DNA of 64,000 bases. It comes from Pseudobdellovibrionaceae bacterium. GTDB taxonomy: Bacteria; Bdellovibrionota; Bdellovibrionia; Bdellovibrionales; Bdellovibrionaceae. The stretch lies in the NCBI GenBank assembly GCA_019637955.1, contig JAHBUS010000011.1, positions 38,573-102,572 on the forward strand, written 5' to 3'. The notes below the pieces were generated by a model, which was not told where the DNA came from, ran no database searches, and was given only the letters and a program-made list of their open reading frames with translations. Of the stretch, positions 33,464-44,096 are shown one piece after another (position 1 is the first letter of the stretch; each line of letters begins with the position of its first letter). Position numbers and translations under genes: made by a program.

Positions 33464-34662
33464 GGCTCCATCCAATCATTTTTCAGAAATGGATGGAACC
33501 GAATTCTCTTCTCACAAGAGTCCGGAATCGCAAAGATTTTTTGCGCGTCTCCCTTGGGGCCACGCTTTGAGAATAAAGCCGCATGCCCATGCAGTGACGG
33601 AGCGTCGCTTTGGAGGTTGAGACACGAGCTGGTCATGATCTCGCTGATGACGACAGGATCGCATTGAAGCCGGGGACCGAGGTCCGAACGCAAGGAGGAG
33701 ATGTCGATCCACACGCCAGGCTCAGTTTCAAAGAGATAAAAGGCCCGGCAAAATGGATGGGAGTCGAGCATGTTGATCGACCAGAGCCGCCCCTCACCCG
33801 TGAGCGCCGGGTCGCGCGCGCCCACGCGCGCCGGGAGCTGAAGCAGGAGAACCAGCGCGGGGACCAGCCAAGCCCGCGGGCGTCTAAAAACTTGTCGTTG
33901 CAGGCTCGCTTCCTGCGCCCAGGCCGACGGCGAGAAAACCAAAAACCACAAAGGCGCTAAAAGAAGCAACATGGTGACCGGAAAGGTGACGCCCACAACG
34001 GGCCACGAGAGCAGGTGGAACGCGGTCAAAAGAACAAGCGCGGCCGCAAAAAAAACTCGCTTTGAACTGAGAAGAAAAAGCGCGACGAAAAGTTCAAGAA
34101 TCACGTTTAGGAGCGCGGCCGGAGCGAGGGCTTCCAAGAGCGCCGTGTGCACCAACCACTCGGGTTTGAACGACCCGATGAACGAGCGCAACACCGAGCC
34201 CGAAAGCCACTCGGGGTGCAGTTTGACCAGCCCTGCCGCCACGTAACACGACACCAACGCGAACCTCGGCGACCACAGCGATTCGCGGTCGAGCAGGTAG
34301 GCGGCCCACAGCGCCAGCGTGATGTAATGAAAGTTCCCCATCAGCGTGTAGTCTTGAAGAATGATCGCATACTTGACCGCCAGTGCGGCGATGGCGATCG
34401 CGGGGGTGAAGGGTCGCCAGCGGGGCCACCAGAGTGAGGCCACTCCCGCCATCGCCAGAAGACCCAGGGTCGCGCACAGCGCGGGCGCGAGCACGGTGAA
34501 CGCGGGTCTCATCTCGCGGCAGAAGGGCACGAAGGGCCAACACACCTGAGTTTTGTAAAGAAGGGTGTCGATCAAAACCCCTTCGCTATCGGAAAATAAA
34601 AAATGATACAAGGCCGCGAAGTGCGTGAGAAACAGCCCGGTGCCGAAAAGACGTCTGGTCAT
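33460..34662 (-). CDS. HTTM-like polytopic membrane protein, copy A
   Basis: A 400-aa membrane protein with eight to nine helices, paralogous to the last gene of the operon. They share CWPF.P.C, QDY..MGN.HYI, a C-terminal DPALTG.GR motif with N-M-(F/L)-D-S, and an ending (F)L.NDW. The two copies lie at opposite ends of the HTTM block. ATG at 34662 overlaps the upstream stop (ATGA), so the 28-residue upstream extension is rejected. The C-terminal domain with conserved cysteines is probably periplasmic. No biochemical role is known to me. Confidence 0.75.
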   Translation of the reverse strand: MTRRLFGTGLFLTHFAALYHFLFSDSEGVLIDTLLYKTQVCWPFVPFCREMRPAFTVLAPALCATLGLLAMAGVASLWWPRWRPFTPAIAIAALAVKYAIILQDYTLMGNFHYITLALWAAYLLDRESLWSPRFALVSCYVAAGLVKLHPEWLSGSVLRSFIGSFKPEWLVHTALLEALAPAALLNVILELFVALFLLSSKRVFFAAALVLLTAFHLLSWPVVGVTFPVTMLLLLAPLWFLVFSPSAWAQEASLQRQVFRRPRAWLVPALVLLLQLPARVGARDPALTGEGRLWSINMLDSHPFCRAFYLFETEPGVWIDISSLRSDLGPRLQCDPVVISEIMTSSCLNLQSDAPSLHGHAALFSKRGPKGDAQKIFAIPDSCEKRIRFHPFLKNDWMEP

Positions 34663-35378
34663 TCGAGAAAGACGATCCCTTTCTGCCGCGCCACCTCGCT
34701 TGAAAAGGGAAGGCGTGTGCGCGAGTTGACCCGGGCTCCTTTCCACGTGGTGGCGAGGATCACGGTCTCGTTCAGCTGGGCGCCGCGAAGATCCGCGCCA
34801 TCAAAGTTGGAGTACGACAGATTCGCCCCTCGAAAGTCCGCATCGACCAGCACGGCTTTCTGAAAGTCGCCATTTTGCACACGGGCGCCGCGAAAACTCG
34901 CCCCGGTTAAATCCGCAGGGCTCATTTGACAGCTGCGCAGAACCGCGCCGCTAAAGTTGCAGCGCTGGCATTGAACGTTGTGGAACGAGCTGCGAGTGAT
35001 CACGGATTCGCGAAATTCGGCGCCTTCCAGTTGGCTCCCGTCGAAGGAGACGCGCGTAAAAAAAGCGAACATCGTGCGAAGTCCCATCAAGCGAGTGTTT
35101 TGAAACCGTAGCGACAACGGGTGTCCCTTTTCGACTCTGAGCGCGCCGAGATCTCCGCAGACGCCGACCAAGTCTTTGATGCGGGCGGGTCCCTTCGATG
35201 TGCGGCACTCGCCCTCTTTCCATTGAACGGGCTCATTGGCCGCCGCGGCCGTTGGAGCTTCGGGAGGCTCTTGTCCGTCTTCACGCAACACGGAATCGTC
35301 GGGGGTTTGCGGCCAGGCCTGCGGGGCGTGGACGCTCAACAGGCAAAACAGCAAAATGAAAAGCCGGCGTGTGAGCAT
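34659..35378 (-). CDS. Secreted pentapeptide-repeat protein
   Basis: A 239-aa exported protein with a signal peptide ending around WPQ (about residue 23) and a Glu/Pro/Ala-rich spacer. A right-handed quadrilateral helix of A(D/N)LXX repeats covers roughly residues 88-220 (for example ADLTGASFRGARV, ADFRGANLSYSNFDGADLRGA). A periplasmic location is unusual for this family, which is mostly cytoplasmic or membrane-bound. Four cysteines before the repeats (ECRTSKG, GVCGDL, QCQRC) may form disulfides. It starts 18 bases after the di-haem enzyme gene and overlaps the next. Confidence 0.88.
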   Translation of the reverse strand: MLTRRLFILLFCLLSVHAPQAWPQTPDDSVLREDGQEPPEAPTAAAANEPVQWKEGECRTSKGPARIKDLVGVCGDLGALRVEKGHPLSLRFQNTRLMGLRTMFAFFTRVSFDGSQLEGAEFRESVITRSSFHNVQCQRCNFSGAVLRSCQMSPADLTGASFRGARVQNGDFQKAVLVDADFRGANLSYSNFDGADLRGAQLNETVILATTWKGARVNSRTRLPFSSEVARQKGIVFLE

Positions 35379-35396
35379 GGAGTTAGGGTAGGGAAC

Positions 35397-36824
35397 TCAG
35401 TCTCGGAGGTCAATCCCGCTCGGCACCGCCGCTGGCACGCGCAAATGTTCTTTCGAGAGCGCCTCGCGGTCGGCGAGGGCGTTTTCGATGAAATCGAGAA
35501 GGTCGCGTTTTTCAGCCTCGGTCAACGCCTGAGACAGGCGGGCCCGAGGGTCGAAGCTCGCCAACCGTTCGGCATCGTACTCTTTGTTCTTCGCCAGATT
35601 TTTTAAAAATTCTTTCCGCTCGATCCCTTCGGGCTCGTAATTTGCCAAACTCGTCTCGGGATCCAGAATGTGATCGAGCGCGGCCTTTAGGCTCGTGAAG
35701 GCGCCATTGTGCATCCAGGGGCCCGTTAAGCCCACCTGCCGCAGCGGCGGAACGCGAAATAAAAAGCGATCACGAGGGGCATGCGTCACGCCGTAACGGC
35801 CAAAGTCGTCGGTGGTGTTGAGCGAAACCCCACGCGTGTAGGTTCCGCCTTCATCCCAGGCGGTCATCACGTTTCCCGGGCCAAATTGCGGAATCGCGAG
35901 CGAGGCGTATTCAAAATTCGAGAGGTGACGGCCCGAGTGGCATTCGGCGCAGCGAGCCTTGCCGAGAAAAAGTTCGGCGCCACGCTTTTGCGCGAGCGTC
36001 ATCGCCTCCAGATCGCCGCGCAGGTAACGGTCCATCGGAGTTTGCGAGGCTTGAAAGGTTTCTCGAATGTAGGCGGCGATCGCTTTGGCGACATCGGTGT
36101 ACTGAAGTTGATCGAGCCCCGTTTTCTCGGGAAACGCCGCCTGGAAGAGGGACACGTACTGAGGGTGTGACAACAGTCGTTTCAGGAGCAAGTCCCAAAC
36201 CTGCGCTTTGCTGTAAGCATCGGCGATTTCGTTGTCGCCGGGCTTGCCGCGCATTTCGGCGAAATCGGTGACCGGAATCATCACTTGCGCCTCCAGCGTG
36301 GACTCAATGCTGGCGATCAGCTTGCTCATTTCTTCCGGGTGTCGGGACGTCAGCTCGCGGGCTGGCGTGCGCAGTTTTTTGTCTTCCAGAGGTCGAAACT
36401 CCACGCGGCCGTCCCAAAACAAATTGGGGATGTCTTTGTAGCCCAGGTTGAACAGGGCCGGCGCGTTTCGAAGGGTGGTCGCGGCCTGGTATTGACGGCG
36501 GTCACGGCCAAGGCCCTTGCCACCTTGTCCGATGGAGAACGACCCCGCGTCGGCCGATGACAAGGTCGGGTGGTGGCAAGTCGCGCAGGAGATATTGCGA
36601 TTGCCGGACAGAATTTTGTCGAAGAACAGCGCCTCGCCCAGTTGAACAAGTTCGCGCGAATCTTTGAATTCGGGGCCCGAGAGGGCTTCGATCCGGAACC
36701 GGGCGAACAGCGCGGGAAGCTCTTGATCGAGCCGATGATGCGACCAGGCTTGGGCGATTTGATAAGCGGCCGCGCTGAGTGCGAGGGCAAGGGTCAAAAT
36801 GAGAAGGACTTTCGGACGTCGCAT
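35397..36824 (-). CDS. Di-haem cytochrome c peroxidase / MauG family enzyme
   Basis: A 475-aa periplasmic or anchored protein with a hydrophobic N-terminus (about 5-25) and two c-type haem sites, CATCH (80-84) and CAECH (291-295), spaced as in bacterial cytochrome c peroxidases and MauG. Family segments include LGEALFFDKILSGN, SCATCHHPTLS, RNAPALFNLGY, FWDGRVEF, RVPPLRQVGLTGPWMHNGAF and a C-terminal Leu-rich helix. ATG at 36824 is preferred; a longer frame continues into the divergent gene. It is the first gene of the minus-strand operon. It could reduce peroxide or carry out an oxidative modification of a partner. Confidence 0.93.
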   Translation of the reverse strand: MRRPKVLLILTLALALSAAAYQIAQAWSHHRLDQELPALFARFRIEALSGPEFKDSRELVQLGEALFFDKILSGNRNISCATCHHPTLSSADAGSFSIGQGGKGLGRDRRQYQAATTLRNAPALFNLGYKDIPNLFWDGRVEFRPLEDKKLRTPARELTSRHPEEMSKLIASIESTLEAQVMIPVTDFAEMRGKPGDNEIADAYSKAQVWDLLLKRLLSHPQYVSLFQAAFPEKTGLDQLQYTDVAKAIAAYIRETFQASQTPMDRYLRGDLEAMTLAQKRGAELFLGKARCAECHSGRHLSNFEYASLAIPQFGPGNVMTAWDEGGTYTRGVSLNTTDDFGRYGVTHAPRDRFLFRVPPLRQVGLTGPWMHNGAFTSLKAALDHILDPETSLANYEPEGIERKEFLKNLAKNKEYDAERLASFDPRARLSQALTEAEKRDLLDFIENALADREALSKEHLRVPAAVPSGIDLRD

Positions 36825-36861
36825 CGGCGCTGGACCTCTTGATGATCGTATCGGCTTTCCG

Positions 36862-36890
36862 ATGACGGATTCAAGCAGTTCGGCTAAGAT
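36862..36890 (+). promoter_or_regulatory. Weak promoter candidate with near-leaderless start
   Basis: ATGACG (36862-36867), a 17-base spacer and TAAGAT (36885-36890) precede the preferred ATG of the thioredoxin-like gene by only seven bases. If real, the mRNA would be nearly leaderless. The divergent di-haem operon starts 74 bases away, so this short gap controls both directions. Confidence 0.35.
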
Positions 36891-36897
36891 CAAACCC

Positions 36898-37422
36898 ATG
36901 CAAGGTGCGCTTGGCCGTCTTCTGGGAATTCTCATTTTGGCACAACTCGGTTTTCCGGCCGCGGGCCGCGCGCAAACGATCGAGCAGCGTAGGCCCATCC
37001 CGGTCTTCGATATTCCTTACGTCGAAAATTCGCAGGTCCTTTCAACGGCCCGTCTCAAAGGCCGCGTGACGGTGATTTTTTTCTGGGCGACCTGGTGCCA
37101 GTTCTGCAAAAAGCGCATGCCCGCGCTTGCGCAAATTGAGGCCGCCTTTCCCGCGGGGCGCGTTCAAACCCTGCTTTTGAATGTCGATTCCGACCGCGAG
37201 TTGGCCAAAAAGTTTTTGCAAGAGCATCCCGCGGTGAAATCTTCGCTTTTCGATCAAGACCTGCGAATCAAAAAAATGGCGTCGGTGCGCGCGATCCCGT
37301 ACTCGTTGATCCTCGACGACAAAGGCGTGGTTCGGTTCATCCAAGAGGGCGACCGGGCGAATGAAATCAGCATTCTCTTGCGCAAGGTTCAAAAACTGAC
37401 GGGCGAGAAGGGGGCCTCGTGA
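36898..37422 (+). CDS. Secreted thioredoxin-like protein (TlpA/ResA type)
   Basis: A 174-aa protein with a signal peptide (to about AGRAQ, residue 26) and a TlpA/ResA-like thioredoxin fold. It has the redox site WATWCQFCKK (Cys67, Cys70) and a cis-Pro loop AIPYSLILDDKG. Such proteins reduce apocytochrome c cysteines or rescue disulfides in the periplasm, which fits a di-haem cytochrome gene divergent from it. The ATG at 36898 gives a clean signal peptide; an ATG 36 bases upstream is possible. The stop overlaps the next start (GTGA). Confidence 0.9.
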   Translation: MQGALGRLLGILILAQLGFPAAGRAQTIEQRRPIPVFDIPYVENSQVLSTARLKGRVTVIFFWATWCQFCKKRMPALAQIEAAFPAGRVQTLLLNVDSDRELAKKFLQEHPAVKSSLFDQDLRIKKMASVRAIPYSLILDDKGVVRFIQEGDRANEISILLRKVQKLTGEKGAS

Positions 37423-38192
37423 AAAATCTCGTCTTGGGGGTTCTTCTTGTGCTGTCCGCGCGCACGGCTTTGGCCTCCGCGAACATCTTCACTCCTCAGC
37501 ACCGGTATCCCGATCTGAATCAAATGGACCCCGCCTTCAAAACCATTTTGGGAGAGGGTTGGCCTCTGTGCGCTCCCGTGATTGGCGGAAATCTCGTGGC
37601 GTGGCTGCTCGACCGCAAGATCGCCAAAGACCCGGCGGTCAAGTCGTTGGACGTGCGAGGACTGGAGCCTTGGGTCCGCAAATTCGCCTCGAAAGACTAC
37701 ATGAACACCCGCGATGGGCACGGCACGGATGGCGCCGATTTTTTAAAAGGGTTGGACAAAGGACTGCGCGATTTGGGCGTGAAGGCCAAAGTCGCGACCG
37801 CGGGGCCGGCTTACGGCGCAGATCCCAAAATCTCGACGCTGTTTTTCGAAGCGCGAGATCCCAAGACCGTCTATTTCCTTTTTGTGGGCTTCTACCGTCC
37901 CAGCACATCGGCGCCGGGACTGCGGCGCCAGCGTGGACACACGCTGATGGTGTTTGCGGATCCCGATCACAAAGGCCGTTTTCTGGCGGTTGACACCTCC
38001 GCCGAGTCCGCGGGCGCGCCCGCTGAACACTCGATCGAGATCCTCGCGCAAAGCGGCCTGCAGTTCCGTCAGGAAAATCGATTCTTCAAAGGTCAGCCGG
38101 GTTCGGTGTTGGAACTCAAAGGGATCGCCACGCCTGCGAACCTGAACGTCGAAAAGATCATCATCGAGGGCGCCGCTTCCTACTCATTCTGA
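37419..38192 (+). CDS. Secreted protein, possibly papain-fold (C39-like)
   Basis: A 257-aa protein with a signal peptide (to about residue 20). Cys51 in GEGWPLCAPVIGGN is placed like the nucleophile of peptidase C39/papain-like folds. His174 in RQRGHTLMVFADPD and Asp192 in FLAVDTS could complete a triad. This is suggested by residue order only and no family was confirmed. GTG at 37419 overlaps the thioredoxin-like gene, so the pair is coupled. If it is a cysteine peptidase, the redox partner next door could keep its thiol reduced. Confidence 0.7.
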   Translation: MKNLVLGVLLVLSARTALASANIFTPQHRYPDLNQMDPAFKTILGEGWPLCAPVIGGNLVAWLLDRKIAKDPAVKSLDVRGLEPWVRKFASKDYMNTRDGHGTDGADFLKGLDKGLRDLGVKAKVATAGPAYGADPKISTLFFEARDPKTVYFLFVGFYRPSTSAPGLRRQRGHTLMVFADPDHKGRFLAVDTSAESAGAPAEHSIEILAQSGLQFRQENRFFKGQPGSVLELKGIATPANLNVEKIIIEGAASYSF

Positions 38193-38299
38193 GAAAATGC
38201 TCCTTGGGGTTTCCACGCTCTTGTCTCATTTCGAGAATCGGCATGGCATTGAATTCGCGCCCTCATCTTTTCAGGACCAAAGGCCGAAGATAACGGGGA

Positions 38300-39691
38300 A
38301 TGAAACCGATCACATATGGGGTCTCCATTGGCCTCGTGCTTATCATTGTCCAACTCGGAAACGGCTGCGCGCCGTCCTTCCAAACCATCGAACAAGATCT
38401 GGCGTCCCTGAAGGCAAGTTCCTGCTTGATGGATGAGAGCACGCTGAGCTCGCTGTCTGCCGAGCCGTCGCGGTCGGGCTACATCGGAAACCGCCAAGTG
38501 GTGTACCAAGACCGTGGTGAGGGTTGGATTCAGGTCGAAGGCGACATGATGTATCTCACCAAGAATGGCCGTTTGCCCGAGACTCCGGCGGCGGCGGGGC
38601 ACGTCTCGCAAGGCGTGGGCGTGAGCTCTTCCGACAAATGGCCCAATGGCCGCATTCCTTATGTCATCAGCGGCTCCCTGCCGAATCAACAGCGCGTGGT
38701 CGATGCGATCAACCACTGGCACAACCGCCTGAACGGCGTGATCACCTTCGTGCCTCGCACGAGTGAGTCCGACTACGTTCTCTTCCAAACCGATCCCAAC
38801 GGGTGCGCGGCGCCTGTCGGCTACTTTGCCGGTTACGGCGTGCACCCCGTGGCGCTCGCGGATGCTTGCGGCTCGGGGAACGTGGCGCACGAAATCGGCC
38901 ACGTGGTCGGTCTCGATCACGAGCAAAACCGCCATGATCGCGACTCGTACGTGACCATCAACTCCGCCAAAGTCAGCTCGGGCATGATGGCGAACTTCAC
39001 GATTTCGGGGTGGTCGCAAGATTACATCGGTTACGATTTCGGTTCGATCATGCACTACGGTCTCAATGCCTTTTCGGTCGACGGTTCCAACACGATCGTC
39101 CCGAAGGTCACCGTCCCCGCGGGCGTGACCGTGGGTCAGCGGCAGAGTCTTTCGGACAGCGATATCAACACCGTGAAGGCCATTTACGGCAGCGGCACGT
39201 CGCCGACGCCCACGCCGACCCCCTCGGGAACCGGCACGGGACTGTTTGGTCACTATTACAACAGCACCGATCTCTCCTCGAACATGGTGGGGGAGACCGT
39301 GGATGCTTCGATCGACTTTGCTTGGCCCGACAGCCCCTTTCCGGGCGTGAACGCCGACAACTTCTCGGTCCGCTGGGATGGATGGCTGCGTCCCGCTGAA
39401 GCGGGGTCTTACTCGATCGTCGCCGAGGGGCAAGACAACTTCCGCGTCACGATCAACGGCGCCAAAGTGATCGACAATATGACGGGAACTTCGGGCTATA
39501 AAAAGATCATGTCGGGCGCGCTGACCTTGTCGGCCAATACCAACTACCAAATCGTGGTGGAGTTCGTCGGTTACGTCGACTCTTCGACCTTCAAGCTCAG
39601 CTGGCGTAAAAATGGGGCGACCGAAACGGTGATTCCGACGGCGCAAATGTTTCCCAATATGAAATCCTTCCTTTCCAGCCGCTGCAATTAA
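38300..39691 (+). CDS. Astacin-family metalloprotease lipoprotein with PA14 domain
   Basis: A 463-aa lipoprotein (lipobox LGNGC, Cys23). The protease domain (about 110-300) has the full astacin zinc motif HEIGHVVGLDHEQNRHDRD (zinc His197, His201, His207; catalytic Glu198) and the Met-turn SIMHYGLNAFS. A Pro/Thr linker leads to a C-terminal PA14-type beta domain (about 313-455; GLFGHYYNSTDL, VRWDGWL). PA14 domains usually bind carbohydrate. A surface-exposed, glycan-targeted protease would suit predatory life, but that is inference. It begins 107 bases after the previous gene. Confidence 0.93.
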   Translation: MKPITYGVSIGLVLIIVQLGNGCAPSFQTIEQDLASLKASSCLMDESTLSSLSAEPSRSGYIGNRQVVYQDRGEGWIQVEGDMMYLTKNGRLPETPAAAGHVSQGVGVSSSDKWPNGRIPYVISGSLPNQQRVVDAINHWHNRLNGVITFVPRTSESDYVLFQTDPNGCAAPVGYFAGYGVHPVALADACGSGNVAHEIGHVVGLDHEQNRHDRDSYVTINSAKVSSGMMANFTISGWSQDYIGYDFGSIMHYGLNAFSVDGSNTIVPKVTVPAGVTVGQRQSLSDSDINTVKAIYGSGTSPTPTPTPSGTGTGLFGHYYNSTDLSSNMVGETVDASIDFAWPDSPFPGVNADNFSVRWDGWLRPAEAGSYSIVAEGQDNFRVTINGAKVIDNMTGTSGYKKIMSGALTLSANTNYQIVVEFVGYVDSSTFKLSWRKNGATETVIPTAQMFPNMKSFLSSRCN

Positions 39692-39736
39692 TCCAGAAAA
39701 TTTAACCGAAAAGGGACTCTACAAAAGTCCAGCTTC

Positions 39737-39744
39737 GCCGATAA
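39737..39744 (+). promoter_or_regulatory. Sigma-28-like -10 element upstream of hpf
   Basis: GCCGATAA exactly matches the FliA (flagellar sigma) -10 consensus 64 bases before hpf. The matching -35 at the usual 15-base spacing is poor (tcta against TAAA). It is followed by the hairpins gagacggg/cccgtctc and ctcacc/ggtgag in the leader. Function is unproven. Confidence 0.35.
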
Positions 39745-39807
39745 GAGGAGACGGGCCGACGCCCCGTCTCACCTTCGAGGTGAGCCAATCCGAATGAAGG
39801 AGTTCGT

Positions 39808-40188
39808 ATGCAGTTTCAATACACCTTTCGCCATGTTGACACCTCTGAAGCGCTCAAAGAGTACACGGGCGAGCAGCTCGAAAAGGTGGGCCGTTTTCTG
39901 TTGAAAGACAGCCGTTGGCAGATTTTTTATTCGATGGGGCGCTACGAGTGCCAGGTGGAGATTGTCGTGAACGGTCCCTGGGGGCACTTTAAGTCGATGG
40001 CCAGTGCCGACGACTTTTACGCCGCCGTGGACCTCGCTGCTGACAAATTAGGCAAGCAATTTCAGAAAACCAAAGAGAAGCACCAGCACCACAAAAAGCC
40101 CGACCGCTCTCGCGAAGGACGTCTCGAGAGGGTGAATCCCGCTCTGGAGTACGATAACGCTCCTTTTTTCGGTAAAAAGACCGGTTAA
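39808..40188 (+). CDS. hpf: Ribosome hibernation promoting factor
   Basis: A 126-aa protein of the HPF/RaiA (YfiA) family, which binds the decoding centre of idle ribosomes. Features are the opening MQFQYTFRHVDTSEALKEYTGEQLEKV, the central MGRYECQVEIVVNGPWGHFKSMA and DDFYAAVDLAADKLGKQFQKTKEKHQHHK. It corresponds to short HPF, with a basic tail and no long-HPF dimerisation domain. Unlike in most Proteobacteria it is not next to rpoN. The ATG follows a strong aaggag. An 8-bp hairpin directly follows the stop. Confidence 0.93.
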   Translation: MQFQYTFRHVDTSEALKEYTGEQLEKVGRFLLKDSRWQIFYSMGRYECQVEIVVNGPWGHFKSMASADDFYAAVDLAADKLGKQFQKTKEKHQHHKKPDRSREGRLERVNPALEYDNAPFFGKKTG

Positions 40189-40211
40189 GCCGGTCGGTTT
40201 GCTCGACCGGC
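40189..40211 (+). terminator. Hairpin after hpf (weak terminator)
   Basis: An 8-bp GC-rich stem gccggtcg/cgaccggc with loop gtttgct begins in the bases after the hpf stop. There is no T-run behind it, so it may stabilise the hpf message rather than terminate transcription. Confidence 0.4.
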
Positions 40212-40213
40212 CA

Positions 40214-40304
40214 TTGCCAAGGCCAAACGCGTTTGTTAGGTTGCCCTCTGTAAAAATCATCAATCCAAGCGGTTCCTCCAGGGACCCGATTTTTGACAGA
40301 GGGC
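40214..40304 (+). promoter_or_regulatory. metK promoter candidate and RBS-sequestering hairpin
   Basis: TTGCCA (40214-40219), 17 bases and TAGGTT (40237-40242) make a candidate promoter. Next to it, 40243-40258 pairs with 40288-40304 in a 16-bp stem with a single bulged base. An inner hairpin ggttcc/gggacc lies at 40271-40286. The right arm contains agaggg, the probable metK ribosome-binding site, seven bases before ATG. The structure could be an RNA switch. If transcription starts within the left arm, it would instead be a DNA operator. Confidence 0.55.
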
Positions 40305-40310
40305 ATTATC

Positions 40311-41471
<1,161 letters not shown>

Positions 41472-41494
41472 TCGCTCAAGCGGCTTAGGGTGAC

Positions 41495-43294
<1,800 letters not shown>

Positions 43295-43305
43295 CGAGGC
43301 CCCGC

Positions 43306-44094
43306 ATGTTCGGTAAAAAGAAGACCCCCCGCGAAGTTCCCGCCAACAAATGGGACTGGCGCACCAAATACTTTTGGAGCGAAGGCTGGGGCTCTTTGGC
43401 TTTGGCCGTGTTCGTCGCTCTGTTCATCCGTTGGGGCTTCTTCGAAGCTTACGTGATCCCTTCGGGGTCCATGCTCCCCAGCCTTCTGATCCACGATCAT
43501 ATTTTCGTGAACAAATTCGTCTTCGGCCTGCGCGTGCCCTTTAGCGAAAAATGGCTCGTGAAGTTTTCGGAGCCGCAAAAAGGCGACGTCATCGTCTTCA
43601 AGTACCCCCGCGACATGAGCACGTTCTTCATCAAGCGCGTGGTCGGGGAGCCGGGTGACAAGATTTATTACGAAAACGGCACGCTCTTCATCAACGACCA
43701 GCCGATGGAGAAGAAAGTTCCGATGTCCAATGCCGACTTCCAGTGGCTGCGCGATGAGGACTTCCAGCGCGATGGCAACACGATGGACAGCAAAGACAAT
43801 TACGTCCACTTCACCGAAGTTCTGAACACCAAAGAGCACAGCGTGCTCTTGCGCCGAGGGGACATCTACGACACCTTCGGACCCGTGACGGTACCGCCGG
43901 ATCATCTTTTCGTGATGGGCGACAACCGCAACAACTCGTCGGATTCTCGGGTGTGGGGATTTTTGCCCAAAGAAAACATGCTTGGCCGCGCCAGCTTTGT
44001 CTGGCTCTCTTGTGAAGAGACGCTGCCGGTGATCAACTTCTTGTGCAACCCGCTCACAGTTCGTTGGGGACGTTTCTTCCACGGTGTGAACTAA
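43306..44094 (+). CDS. lepB: Signal peptidase I, copy 1
   Basis: This inner-membrane enzyme cleaves Sec/Tat signal peptides. The 262-aa protein has a cytoplasmic basic head, one main helix (about 30-48), the catalytic Ser55 in IPSGSMLPS, the catalytic Lys110 in FFIKRVVGEPGD and box E GDNRNNSSDSR. It has an extra ~40-residue loop between the Lys box and box E. It is next to lepA as in E. coli. The next two genes encode further complete signal peptidases. Confidence 0.95.
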   Translation: MFGKKKTPREVPANKWDWRTKYFWSEGWGSLALAVFVALFIRWGFFEAYVIPSGSMLPSLLIHDHIFVNKFVFGLRVPFSEKWLVKFSEPQKGDVIVFKYPRDMSTFFIKRVVGEPGDKIYYENGTLFINDQPMEKKVPMSNADFQWLRDEDFQRDGNTMDSKDNYVHFTEVLNTKEHSVLLRRGDIYDTFGPVTVPPDHLFVMGDNRNNSSDSRVWGFLPKENMLGRASFVWLSCEETLPVINFLCNPLTVRWGRFFHGVN

Positions 44095-44096
44095 AG

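Noticed and set aside
40243..40304. Known SAM-I/SAM-II/SAM-III riboswitch at metK
   Set aside because: The conserved core elements of those classes are not visible; only a long stem with a nested hairpin is present.
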